Below, piece after piece: positions 8,289 to 18,824 of a DNA stretch of 64,000 bases (position 1 is its first letter; every line of letters starts with the position of its first letter). The notes under the pieces were generated by a model. It was not told where the DNA came from and made no database searches. It was given only the letters and a program-made list of their open reading frames with translations. A program made the translations under genes and the position numbers. The DNA comes from a bacterium SCSIO 12741 (GTDB lineage: Bacteria; Bacteroidota; Bacteroidia; Flavobacteriales_G; Salibacteraceae). The stretch is taken from positions 3,410,594 through 3,474,593 of the forward strand of contig CP073749.1 in assembly GCA_024398055.1 (NCBI GenBank), read 5' to 3'.

Positions 8289-9911
8289 ATGAAACATTTT
8301 TGGGGGATTGTACTTGGTTTAGCTTTAGCCTTTTCTGGGTTTGCGCAGGATCGTGTTAAAGGAGAATTGTTGATAGCCTTGGAAGCCGATGAGAATTTGT
8401 TGGAGGCTATTGAAGCTATTAATGAAACCTACCCTCAGCTGTCTTTAAATCCCAAAGAAGTTATTTCCCCCGAACTGGGTATTCATAGCCTTTCCTTCAA
8501 TGAACAAGTCGTAGAGGCGATGCCTGACCTTCCCAAGATCATTGCCCAACATCCTTGGGTACGTATGGCGCAGTGGAACCACACAGGTATCCAGGTTCGT
8601 AAAAGTCCTAACGATCCACAATACATCGCTCAATGGCACTGGACACAAATTGGAGCGGAAGATGCCTGGAGCATGGTTACCGGCGGAATGACCAAAAATG
8701 GGAAAGAAATCGTAATTGCTATTGTGGATGACGGTTATGAGCTCAATCACGATGATTTGAAAGACAACTGGTGGAAGAACAAACATGAGATTCCCTTCAA
8801 CCAGATAGACGATGACTCCAATGGTTACGTGGATGATTACGACGGATTCAACTTCTACGAGGATACCGGACACATACATACCTTTAATAACCGATATACC
8901 CATGGTACTCGTGTGGCTGGAATAATTGGGGCTCGTTCAAATAATAACCTGGATGTTGCCGGAGCAAATTGGCAGGTGAAAATGATGCCAGTTATCGGAT
9001 CTTCCACCACCGAATCCACCGTTTTAAAATCGTATAACTACGTTTTGAAAATGAGAATGAGGTACAATCGTACCAATGGTGATTCCGGAGCCTTTATCGT
9101 TGCTTGTAATTCTTCTTTTGGGGTGGATTTTGGAAACCCCGCAGATTATCCTCTTTGGTGTGATATGTACAACCAGATGGGAGAAGTAGGGATTTTATCT
9201 ATTGCTTCGGCACCGAATGTGGCCATCAACATTGATGAAAAAGGCGATGTTCCCTGTACTTGTCCTTCCGATTATCTGGTTACTGTAACCCGAACCGATC
9301 AAAATGATAATTTGAAATCTGCCGGATATGGAACCACCCATATGGATATGGCGGCGCCAGGCGTTGAAATATTGACCACCTTTCCGAATAATTCGACGAC
9401 AAAAACGAGTGGAGCCTCCTTTTCTACGGCCATGGTTACCGGGGCAATTGGGTTAATGTATGCGGCTTTGCCAGATACGATATTCGATCAGCTTTCCCCC
9501 AAGGATTTAACCGCACGCATGAAGGGGTATCTTTTGAGCGAAGGAGTGGAGGTAATTCCGGCTCTAAACGGAATGTTAGTTACCGATGGAAGATTGGATA
9601 TGCATGGCGCTGTTAATGCTGCTTACAACGATTACCAGGTGGGCGTTGGAGAGCATCTAAGAACCCATGAAATCCTAATTTACCCCAACCCGGCAAACGA
9701 TAGACTGGTTTTACAAAGTATAACACCACTGGCCAAACCGCTGCAACTTTCTGTTGTAAATTTACAAGGCCAGGAAGTGATAAGAACCGAGTGGAAAACA
9801 GATGGTCAGCTGGTTATAGAAACAGCAGATTGGCCAGAAGGAATGTACCTTGTGAGGTTGCAGGACAACTCGGCTTCTGAAGCTTATCGGATAATGATTA
9901 CGCATCGGTGA
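8289..9911 (+). CDS. T9SS-secreted S8 (subtilisin/kexin-like) serine protease
   Basis: 540 residues from the ATG at 8289; the upstream TTG at 8262 would precede the signal peptide (MKHFWGIVLGLALAFSGFAQ). The catalytic triad is visible: Asp in IAIVDDGYELNHDDL, His in YTHGTRVAGI, Ser in SGASFSTAMVTGA, with the oxyanion Asn near CNSSFG. The Asp-site wording is kexin/proprotein-convertase-like. The type A sorting domain (about 465-540) includes ILIYPNPANDRLVL and PEGMYLVRL. It is expected on the cell surface or secreted. Its stop overlaps the next GTG (GTGA), coupling the two genes. Confidence 0.92.
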   Translation: MKHFWGIVLGLALAFSGFAQDRVKGELLIALEADENLLEAIEAINETYPQLSLNPKEVISPELGIHSLSFNEQVVEAMPDLPKIIAQHPWVRMAQWNHTGIQVRKSPNDPQYIAQWHWTQIGAEDAWSMVTGGMTKNGKEIVIAIVDDGYELNHDDLKDNWWKNKHEIPFNQIDDDSNGYVDDYDGFNFYEDTGHIHTFNNRYTHGTRVAGIIGARSNNNLDVAGANWQVKMMPVIGSSTTESTVLKSYNYVLKMRMRYNRTNGDSGAFIVACNSSFGVDFGNPADYPLWCDMYNQMGEVGILSIASAPNVAINIDEKGDVPCTCPSDYLVTVTRTDQNDNLKSAGYGTTHMDMAAPGVEILTTFPNNSTTKTSGASFSTAMVTGAIGLMYAALPDTIFDQLSPKDLTARMKGYLLSEGVEVIPALNGMLVTDGRLDMHGAVNAAYNDYQVGVGEHLRTHEILIYPNPANDRLVLQSITPLAKPLQLSVVNLQGQEVIRTEWKTDGQLVIETADWPEGMYLVRLQDNSASEAYRIMITHR

Positions 9912-11044
9912 AACGGAAAAAATTACATACGCTACTCTCTGGGATTTTAATGATGTCCCTGCTTGTCTCCTTAAATCAATCTTGTAAAAAGAAAGAGGAG
10001 CCGGTGGAGGAGTGTTGTGAAACTTCTGATAATCGAGTTTTCAATCCGACTTACTTTAACTTGCAAAAGCCTCCCTATTTCCCAGACTTTCCACAGACCT
10101 ACAAATTGTCTGAAGAGGGAGTAGCACTTGGGCGTAAACTGTTTTACGAAAAACGCCTCTCGGGCGATGGTACACAATCTTGTGCCAGCTGTCATTCCCA
10201 GGAGTTTGCCTTTACAGATAATGGTCGACAGTTTTCTAAAGGAATTGATGGCAAGGAAGGGGACATGAATGCGATGTCGCTTTTTAATCTTGGGTACAGC
10301 ATCGGTTTTTTCTGGAATGGACGATCGGCTACTTTGCAGGATCAAGCTATTGAGCCGGTGATCAATCCGATCGAAATGCACAATACTTGGGAGAAGGCCA
10401 TCAACACCATCAAGGGTGACAAGGAATATATCGATATGTTCTATGCCGCTTTTGGTACAGACAATTGGGATTCCACCCATGCGGCTGAGGCTATTAGCCA
10501 GTTTGAGTTGACACTGCTTTCCTATGGAAGTGAGTATGATGAGGCCGTGGCCAAGATTAATGGAGATCCTAACATTGATCCTCCATTGCCACCATCTCCA
10601 TACCGAGGCTTGAGGATTTTTAATAGTGAACCTACACCTACCGGTGGAGGAGGAGACTGTTTTCACTGCCACAACAGCGACAACATGTTGTTTACCAATA
10701 ATTCGTACATGAACAATGGATTGGATAGTGATCCCGAAGACGGATTGATGGAGGTAAGTGGCCGTGCATCCGATAAAGGAAAGTTCAAGGTTCCAACTCT
10801 GCGTAATGTTGAATTCACTGGACCTTACATGCACGACGGTCGTTTTGAAACCTTGGAAGAGGTTATCGATTTTTACAACACCGATGTAAAAGATTCTCCT
10901 ACCTTAGACAAAATCATGAAGGATCATGGTATAGCAGGTGGACTCAACCTGACCAACCAGGAGAAGGCAGATTTGGTGGCCTTTTTGAAGACCCTGTCTG
11001 ATCCATCCTTTAAGACCAATCCTGCTTTTTCGGATCCCAATTAA
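9908..11044 (+). CDS. Di-haem cytochrome c peroxidase (MauG/CcpA family), lipoprotein
   Basis: 378 residues; the GTG start overlaps the protease stop by 4 bp. The lipobox NQSC sits near residue 26. Two c-type haem motifs are present: CASCH in the N-terminal domain and CFHCH in the C-terminal domain, with a likely distal Met in PYMHDGRF. This is the standard architecture of periplasmic bacterial cytochrome c peroxidases, which reduce hydrogen peroxide with electrons from small cytochromes; MauG relatives instead oxidise protein residues. Coupling to a secreted protease is unusual for plain peroxide defence and leaves room for a protein-modifying role (inference). Confidence 0.92.
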   Translation: MKRKKLHTLLSGILMMSLLVSLNQSCKKKEEPVEECCETSDNRVFNPTYFNLQKPPYFPDFPQTYKLSEEGVALGRKLFYEKRLSGDGTQSCASCHSQEFAFTDNGRQFSKGIDGKEGDMNAMSLFNLGYSIGFFWNGRSATLQDQAIEPVINPIEMHNTWEKAINTIKGDKEYIDMFYAAFGTDNWDSTHAAEAISQFELTLLSYGSEYDEAVAKINGDPNIDPPLPPSPYRGLRIFNSEPTPTGGGGDCFHCHNSDNMLFTNNSYMNNGLDSDPEDGLMEVSGRASDKGKFKVPTLRNVEFTGPYMHDGRFETLEEVIDFYNTDVKDSPTLDKIMKDHGIAGGLNLTNQEKADLVAFLKTLSDPSFKTNPAFSDPN

Positions 11045-11203
11045 TAGATTATCTGCGGAATTAATGGACCAATGACTTGAGGTTTTAGCCCACCTCAACT
11101 TGATCTTCCCGTATACCCTATAAAGGCCTTTAATAAATTATTAACTCCCAAAGATCGAAGGCTTAAAACCTTTAAAATTGTACTTCGTATCCTAAATAAA
11201 AAA

Positions 11204-14200
11204 TTGCCAGTCCCTCTCCACATAAAATTGATTAAGTCAGGCATTCTTTTTGGGCTCTTAACTCTTCTCACATTTCAACTATCAGCCCAGTGCCCGCAAA
11301 TCATAGATGGAAACGGAGCGGCGAGCAATGCCCCGATTTGGGCCCATTGTAATGGAACGGGATACACCCTTTTTATTCAAACCAATCAAGCCACCGGAGC
11401 ATACACCATTGATTGGGGGGATGGGAATACTTCCGCAGGAGCCAGTTTGGTGCCGCCAGCAACGATTTCTCATACCTATCCCGCTACACTCAGAAACTAC
11501 AACGTAGTTTTTACCGAAACCGGAACGGGTTGTGTAGTCAATGGCTTGCTCGTATTGGAAAGGCCAGTAAATGCGTCCATTACCCGACCTGCAGGATCGG
11601 GAGGAGTATCGACCATCTGTGCGCCGGGATCACTTGATTTTATCAATACCAGTACCGATGTATCTGAGAACACTGTTTTTCGTTGGGATTTCGGAGATGG
11701 TAGTCCAATCGTGACTAAAAACTACACAGACTCAGGACAAACGAACAGCCATACCTACTTGCGAAATACGGTAAATTGCAATACCGTAGTTACACTGGAA
11801 GCCGAGAATTACTGTACGCCTACGCCTTCGTTCGCATCCGTGGGCCCCATTAATATTTATGACCTTGATGATGCTGCCATCACCGTATCCGATGCTTTTT
11901 TGTGTTACCCTGATACCATCGTAGATTTTCTGAATACTTCCAACCTTAATTGCCGACCTCAAGGGAATACTATTCAGCGCTATGAGTATTGGAATTTTGG
12001 TAACCACTGGGGTGGAGGAGGAGATTCTATTGTAGGTTGGATTCCTTTTGCCAATCCTCCTTCACAAACCTATCAGCTCAGATTTCCCGGAAAAGGGAGT
12101 TACACCGTTACGATGATCGACAGTAATATGTGTGGTCAGGATACGACTAACGTAACCATTACCATTGGTGACCCACCTGTGGCTGCATTTACGGTGGATA
12201 ACGATACCATTTGTGCGGGAGAAAGAATTCGCTTTTTCAACAATACCACTGGCGGTGCAAACATTTCCTATTGGAACTTTGGAGATGGCGTTTGGAGGCA
12301 ACGAAACATGAACAACCAAAACCGCCGGTTTTACACCCCGGGGGATTACACCGTTTACTTGGCTGTAGAAAACAGTGGCGGTACAGTGAGTTGTGTGGAT
12401 ACCGTTAGTTATGACATTCACGTTTTGCCTGGACCAACGGCAGATTTCTCATTAAATCCGGTTTCGGCCTGTGATTCGCTCACCGTTACCATTACCGAAA
12501 ACTCCACAGCTGCGGCTGCCTGGGCCTGGGATTTTGATGATGGTACGACCAGTAACGCCAATAATCCACCTCCTCATAAATACGATTCCGTTGCCACCTA
12601 CAACATTTCGCTTACCGTAACCCATGCCAACGGTTGTACAGACAATACCCAGAACTCAGTTACCGTATATGGTTCTCCAGTAGTTGCTTTTACACCACAC
12701 AATGTATGTGAGGGAGTATTGGCCACTTTTACCGATCAATCTACTTCTCCTCCAGGTGACCCTTTGGTGAGTTGGAACTGGAACTTTGGAGATGGACAAA
12801 CGAGCACAGCCCAAAATCCGAGTCATCGATACGATACGGCCAAATCCTACACTTTGGTGCTCACTGTAGCCACAGCCAATTGTACCACAACCGATTCCTT
12901 TCCCTTAGTAGTAGAGCCGAAGCCAACCGCTGGTTTTACCATGAGTGATACCGCCAATTGTTCTCCCTTTCCAGTTGTGTTTTCCAATACATCGGTACTT
13001 TCAACTACCTACCTCTGGGATTTTGGAGATGGTGATACGAGTACGTTGACGTCGCCCACTCATGTATTTACCAATTCAACCGGAAACAACCAGAAATTCG
13101 AAATCACCTTGATCGCCAGTACCACCTTTGGCTGTAAGGATACCATAGCAGATTCTGTGGAAGTTTTCCATGTTCCCAATTCTTCGTTTACCTCCAATGC
13201 GGTACCGAAGTGTGGGCCCAATCTGGTCAACTTTACCAATACCAGCACCGGTGGAACAAGCTACAAATGGCTCTTTGGAGACGGTGATACTTCCATTGCG
13301 ACCAATCCCTCTCATTTGTATCAAAACAAGACCCTGTTTATAGAAATCTATACGGCCAGGTTGGTGGTTTACCAGAGTAACGGATGTACAGATACCAGTT
13401 CGCAAAGTATTGTGGTTTATCCGGAACCAATATTCCCTTTTCAGATCAATCCGGATAGTGGATGTAGCCCGCTTTCAGTATCGTTTCCAGCCTTGACTGG
13501 AGCAGTGGCCTACAAGTGGTATTTTGGGGATGGTGATTCTTCTGTTGGTCCTTCTCCTTCGCACACGTACATCAACAATACCACCAATAATGTGAGCTAC
13601 ACCGTCATGCTGATAGCCACTTCGAGTTTTGGATGTAGTGATACCAATTATGGAGATGTGCTGGTTCATCCCAATCCTGCTGCGATATTCACCGTTCAGG
13701 ATTCGGCCGGATGCCAACCACATTCAGAAACCTTTACCAATTCATCTACCGGAGCCATTAACTACTATTGGAAATTTGGGAATGGGGATACCAGCGATAC
13801 GTCAGCCGCGGTGTTTAACTACACCTATACCCATGATGAATCCAGTGTTCAACACTACACGGTTCAGCTGTCCGTAGAAACCCAGGATGGTTGTTTTGAC
13901 ACTGCTTATCGTACGGTTTCTATCTATCCTAAAGTAATTGCCGGTTATGAGATGGATGATAGCGTTGGGTGTTCGCCCTTCACGGTGGCCTTTCAGGATA
14001 CGTCAACAGGCGGTCATACCTATCAATGGGATTTTGGAGATCAGTCCTCTGGAAGTACTTCAAGTTCGCCGTCTCATACCTTTACCAACTCCGCTTTGGT
14101 GGATAGTCAGTACATTGCTCGGCTTGTGGTGACCAGTGTTTACGGTTGTGTAGACAGCATTCAGGATACGGTTTTGGTTCATCCCTTGCCCCGTGCTGAA

Positions 14201-16773
14201 TTTGCCAGAAGCGATACCCAGGGATGCCATCCGCTACCCATTACTTTTACCAATAACTCTTTGATAGCAGACACCAATTTCTGGTATTTTGGTGATGGAA
14301 CAACCTTGTTTACCAACCAATCCACGGTCTCACATACCTACACCAATTCGGGATCTGCTTCGGTGTTGCGAACGGTTGAATTAAAAGTAGAAACCCAATA
14401 TGGTTGTAGAGATTCGATCGATTATACCGTTGATGTTTACCCTGAAATTATTGCAGGAACCAGTTTATCCGATACCGTTGGCTGTACAGATCTGACCGTC
14501 AATTTTTCAGATCAATCGACCGGTGCGCAGTTTTTTACCTATGATTTTGGAGACGGTACCTCGTCTAATACGGCCAATAGTAGTCATACGTATGTGAATC
14601 CTGTTTTACACGATACCACTTTTACGGTGAAGTATAATGTACGCTCCACCTATGGTTGTGAGGATTCTTTGACCCGAACTGTTTTGGTTCATCCCAGACC
14701 CGTGGCAAGCTTTAATCAAAGTGTGAGTTCCGGTTGCCATCCTTTGCCCGTATCCTTTACCAATACATCGCAAATCGCCGATACCAACTTCTGGTATTTC
14801 GGTGATGGAGATAGTTTATTTACCAACCAATCCAACATTCAACATACCTATACCAATACCGGGAGTGCTTCGATCATGAGAACGGTAGAACTAAAAGTGG
14901 AAACGGTTCATGGTTGTCGGGATTCTTTCCAGTTTTTGGTAGACGTTTATCCCGAAATTATCGCAGGATTAGGTATTTCGGATACCATGGGTTGCACCGA
15001 TCTAACAGTCAATTTTACCGATAGCTCTAAAGGGGCCCAGTTCTTTACCTATTTCTACGGAGATGGAAACTCGGCACCTACTGCCAATAGCAGTCATACC
15101 TATCAGAATACGAGTTTCAATGATACTACCTACGCCATGAAGTTTCGCGTAGAATCCACCTATGGTTGTAAGGATTCAGTAGAACAGGACATTCATGTAT
15201 TTCCTAAGCCTATTGCAAGTTTTACTCCGTCAACTATTAGAGGCTGTCAACCGCTGGATGTGACGTTTAACAATGCCTCGGTTTTGAACCATTTCAACAC
15301 CTGGTATTTTGGGGACGGCGATACTTCTCAGTCTTCCGGAAATCCCATTCATTCCTACACCCATGCTTCTACGCTCCCGGTGACTTATGATGCTAAATTG
15401 GTGGTGGAAACTCTACGAGGGTGTAAGGACAGTAATTCTACAACGATCGAAGTATTTCCCAATATTCAAGCTGGTTTTGCCCTTTCTGATACGGCGGGAT
15501 GCTCTGATTTGGCCGTGCAATTTACCAACCAGAGTTTTGGCGAAAACCAATACTTCTGGACCTTTGGTGATGGGCAAAGCGATCGGTTGAGCGATCCGAA
15601 TCATTTGTTTTCCAATACGGATACACTCAACCAGACGTTTCAGGTTCAACTGAAAGTAGTCTCAGCCTATGGATGTTCCGATTCCATCACCAAAACGGTA
15701 ACGGTTTATCCTCAGCCTAAAGCCTCTTTTTCCGCAACTCCTGTTGTTCAGAAATTTCCAAATTCTACCATATCGCTGGTCAACACAAGTAGCCTTGGAC
15801 CATGGACTTATCAATGGAACTTTGGCGATACCAGTGTAGGATCCACTCTACGAGATCCAGCAGATTATACCTACCCAACATGGGGCGATTTTGATATCCA
15901 GTTGATCGTGGCTAATGCGAATTGCCAGGATACTGCGGTGCAAACGATAACCATTCAGCCTCCTCGTGCGGTGGTGGAATTTATTGGGTCAGGAGAGGGC
16001 TGCCGACCGTTGACAGTTTCCTTTGTCAACAAGACGATTTACGGAAAAGAATTCATTTGGAATTTTGGTGATGGTGGAACCAGCAGCTTGGAAAATCCAG
16101 CACCTTATACCTACTACAATGCCGGTAAATATGCGATATCCCTGACCGTGGTTGGTCATGATGGTGTACCGGTAACGGTAATCAAAAGAGATAGTGCGGT
16201 GGTTTATGAAAATGCTACAGCCTTCTTCGATTATCGTCCGAGAGAAGTATCGGTACCGGCCCAACCGGTGATTTTTTACAACCTATCTCAGTTCTCTGAA
16301 AACTGGCTTTGGGATATGGGAGATGGAACCACCTATACGGAAAGAAATCCAACGCATTATTACCAGGAAGGAGGACTCTACACCGTTCGCTTAATTTCTG
16401 ACAACGAATTCGGCTGTCCGGATACCATGGAAATCGAAAATGCGGTTACGGCCAGAAGCGTAGGTTCCATTGAATTTCCTACCGCCTTCACTCCAGACGA
16501 AGGTGGGCGCAACGGCGGAATTTACGATCCACTTACCTTAGACAACACCATTTTCTTCCCCATTACCAGGGAGTAGTGGAGTACCAGTTGATGATTTTTA
16601 ATCGCTGGGGAGAAATGGTCTTTGAAACGTCAGATGTCGCTCAGGGCTGGGATGGCTATTACCGGGATACGGACAAGATTTGTATCCAGGATGTGTATGT
16701 CTGGAAAGTGATGGGAAAATACATTAATGGACAACGGTTTGAAGAGGCAGGGGAGGTGACCTTGTTGCGCTAA
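11204..16773 (+). CDS. Giant PKD-repeat surface protein with CHU_C (type B T9SS) domain, frameshifted
   Basis: Read as one gene it encodes about 1,856 residues. A signal peptide (core GILFGLLTLLTFQLSAQ) follows a TTG start, the only candidate nearby. About 20 PKD-like repeats follow, each with a [WY]xFGDG-type motif and a paired-Cys GCxPLxVxF module. The frame then stops at 16574, and the next frame carries the conserved end of a gliding motility-associated CHU_C domain: YQLMIFNRWGEMVFE, GWDGYYR, QDVYVWKV, VTLLR. The two frames join at the C run 16558-16561: one extra C restores FFPHYQGVVEYQL. The product should be a long adhesin exported by T9SS. Its partner porP/sprF-like gene overlaps the stop. 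Confidence 0.88.
14176..15195 (+). repeat. Tandem duplication of a two-PKD unit inside the adhesin gene
   Basis: Two adjacent units of about 510 bp (about 14176-14683 and 14684-15195) encode closely matching pairs of PKD modules. Each has IADTNFWYFGDG followed by TNQS...HTYTN, VDVYPEIIAG and GCTDLTVNF then GAQFFTY. The rest of the array is much more divergent, so this unit duplicated recently by comparison. Confidence 0.75.
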
Positions 16774-17786
16774 TGAGGATTGGCATTGTCATAGCAACAT
16801 TACTTCTTGTATGGATTCAGGGTCGGGCACAGGATGCTCAATTCTCGCAGTTTTATGCGAATCCGGTATTGATTAATCCTGCCTTCATTGGGAATACCAT
16901 CCAAAGTCGATTTACGGCGAATTACCGAAACCAATGGGCTGGAGTGCCGAATTCAACAGGATTTACAACTTACGCCTTTGGATACGAACATAATATGGAG
17001 AATTACAACAGCGGTATCGGCCTTCAATTTCTGCACGACCGTGCGGGAACAGGAGCGCTTCGAACTACGACTGTTATGCTCGGGTATGCCTACCGAATTC
17101 GGGTAACCCGTCATTTTTCCATCAAGACCGGATTACAATTTGGAGTTGGGAATCGCTTTATTGATTTTAGCGAACTCACCTTCAACGATCAGCTTCAAAC
17201 CGGATCTAATGTTTCCAGTGCTGAGGCCGATTTTCGTCAGGCAGCACGTTACTACATGGACATTAATGTGGGGGCTATTGGATACACCCGGATGTACTAT
17301 TTCGGAGTGTCGCTTTTGCACCTCAATCGACCAGATATTTCATTGCTGGGTAACGGGGTAAGAATTCCAGTTAAGTTTCACCTTCACGGGGGCTACAAAA
17401 TCCCAGTAAAGCGTGATATCAAAAAGCGGATCAAATCTGAGGTAACTATTGCGGCTAACTACAAGCACGAAGGAAACCGGGATCAGTTGGATATTGGAGG
17501 GTATTTTAACTACAAGCCCGTGATGTTCGGATTGTGGTACCGCGGAATTCCACTTAAAAATATCGAACCTCAGTTCATCAACAACGATGCTATTGTTATT
17601 CTGGTAGGCTACAACAAAGATGGATTTGCCCTCGGCTATTCCTTCGACCTGACGGTTTCTAAATTAACCGCTGCCACCTCAGGAGGAGCTCACGAAGTTT
17701 CGGTAAAGTTTGAATTTGCTTCCCGCAAAAACCAGCGTAAACGCCGCCGAAGAAGCCGGTTTATGATTCCTTGTCCCAAGTTTTAA
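16773..17786 (+). CDS. PorP/SprF family type IX secretion-associated outer-membrane protein
   Basis: 337 residues. The signal peptide ends at QGRAQ and is followed by the family hallmark DAQFSQFYANPVLINPAFIGN, then an alternating beta-barrel pattern. PorP/SprF proteins are encoded next to large type B (CHU_C) T9SS cargo and are needed for their secretion or retention; SprF serves SprB in Flavobacterium johnsoniae. The ATG overlaps the TAA of the adhesin gene (TAATG), so translation is coupled to the frame that encodes the CHU_C end. A basic C-terminal tail (KNQRKRRRRSRF) is unusual for a barrel. Confidence 0.92.
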   Translation: MRIGIVIATLLLVWIQGRAQDAQFSQFYANPVLINPAFIGNTIQSRFTANYRNQWAGVPNSTGFTTYAFGYEHNMENYNSGIGLQFLHDRAGTGALRTTTVMLGYAYRIRVTRHFSIKTGLQFGVGNRFIDFSELTFNDQLQTGSNVSSAEADFRQAARYYMDINVGAIGYTRMYYFGVSLLHLNRPDISLLGNGVRIPVKFHLHGGYKIPVKRDIKKRIKSEVTIAANYKHEGNRDQLDIGGYFNYKPVMFGLWYRGIPLKNIEPQFINNDAIVILVGYNKDGFALGYSFDLTVSKLTAATSGGAHEVSVKFEFASRKNQRKRRRRSRFMIPCPKF

Positions 17787-17838
17787 GTCCAATGGTTATT
17801 GGAAGCATTCTGAAGGTTGAACGTTTCTACTTCCACAC

Positions 17839-18627
17839 TTATTCTTCAATCCAATAGTTGTACTTCGTATAGCTGTGGTAAATAGTACTGTTGCTAAACT
17901 GATCGCGGCACTTCCGGTAGAAATGGCATCCGGAAATTCTATCCTGATCGTCGTACTCGTATTCATACTGATTTTGGCATTCAAGATTCGATTCCAAACA
18001 GGAGAAATCGGTTTCACTGGTTCGAAGCAAACTGCCTTGAATCTTTAAGATTCCCGCTCTAAAATTGTGCAGGTTTACCAAGGACTGATCTTGGCCATGA
18101 GCATACAACCGAAAGCAGACATAGTCACCAATTTTCTTCTCCTCACGCACAAGCTGGTTGTTTAGGTAAAAGTACTTATGGCTTTGTTGGCTGCGCTCGA
18201 TAAGTGAATCTGTCCCCGCAATTTGGTAAGTGGTTTCCGTCCATTCGGCAAGCCGGTTGTTTTTGTATTTGTAGAGCGCTTCGGTGTAGCATTGTTTTTG
18301 ACTGGGGCAATCAAAATAGTACCGGGATTGGCGTTTAACCTCTCCTTTAGGGTTCAGGTAATAAGTGACTTCAGAAGATTCATTTTTACGCCAATCTCTG
18401 GATATTTCTACAATAGAATCCTGGTGATAGGTGAAAGCAACTTGAAACGCCAAGGTGCCATTTTCGGTAATTTGTAGTGATTTGATTCGGCCTTCTCCAT
18501 CCAGTACATAGTTCTGTTCGCTTCGAAGATCTATCGGGAGACTGGCCATGGTCAATTCCTTTTCGCAACCCCAGAAAACCAGGATGACCCAAGTCCACAA
18601 GATGATATGTCCGGAAGGTTTAATCAT
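17839..18627 (-). CDS. Lipoprotein of unknown function
   Basis: 262 residues from the ATG at 18627 (the frame extends to a TTG at 18633). The N-terminus IILWTWVILVFWGCEKE is a signal with lipobox FWGC, so the protein should be membrane-anchored by lipid. The body has a repeating Tyr-rich pattern (YKYKNNRLAEWTETTYQ, YEYEYDDQDRISGCHFYRKC) resembling YD/MORN-like or RHS-type beta repeats. Four Cys in the last third may form disulfides. It converges on the PorP/SprF gene. No precise family recognised. Confidence 0.7.
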   Translation of the reverse strand: MIKPSGHIILWTWVILVFWGCEKELTMASLPIDLRSEQNYVLDGEGRIKSLQITENGTLAFQVAFTYHQDSIVEISRDWRKNESSEVTYYLNPKGEVKRQSRYYFDCPSQKQCYTEALYKYKNNRLAEWTETTYQIAGTDSLIERSQQSHKYFYLNNQLVREEKKIGDYVCFRLYAHGQDQSLVNLHNFRAGILKIQGSLLRTSETDFSCLESNLECQNQYEYEYDDQDRISGCHFYRKCRDQFSNSTIYHSYTKYNYWIEE

Positions 18628-18734
18628 GACCAAAAGCCTCTACCTATATAAACAAAACGCAGTAGGGCTCCGTTGGTATGCGCGCATAGGATAAATCGAA
18701 AAAAAATGCTAATAAACGAGGGAGGTTGCAGAAT

Positions 18735-18807
18735 GAGAACGAGGACGAAGACGAGATTGGGATTGATTTCAATTTATACGTTTACTCTCGTCTTCGTACT
18801 CGTACCC
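18735..18807. repeat. Imperfect 22-bp inverted repeat built from hexamers
   Basis: Left arm 18735-18756 reads GAGAAC GAGGAC GAAGAC GAGA; right arm 18786-18807 is its near-perfect complement (three mismatches), around a 29-nt loop. It lies downstream of the small gene ending at 18825 and upstream of the lipoprotein gene. It could act as a terminator-like structure, although there is no T-tract. Confidence 0.6.
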
Positions 18808-18824
18808 GCTCTGAATTTTACCTG

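Noticed and set aside
9971-10834. Long minus-strand open frame (287 codons) over the cytochrome peroxidase gene
   Set aside because: It is an antisense shadow of a well-supported gene with two CxxCH motifs; its product has no family features.
11121-11132. TAAAGGCCTTTA palindrome before the adhesin
   Set aside because: 12 bp, AT-rich flanks, no -7 element next to it; too weak to call an operator.
16550-16570. Canonical programmed -1 slippery heptamer at the adhesin frameshift
   Set aside because: The sequence does not match X XXY YYZ in the right frame and no strong downstream pseudoknot was seen; simple base loss explains it better, although CCC re-pairing is possible.
16576-16773. Separate 65-codon gene after the adhesin
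   Set aside because: It starts at GTG inside the CHU_C domain and has no own signal; it is the tail of the adhesin in another frame.
17839-18627. RHS/toxin call for the Tyr-rich lipoprotein
   Set aside because: The repeats are few and irregular, and there is no toxin domain or immunity gene.
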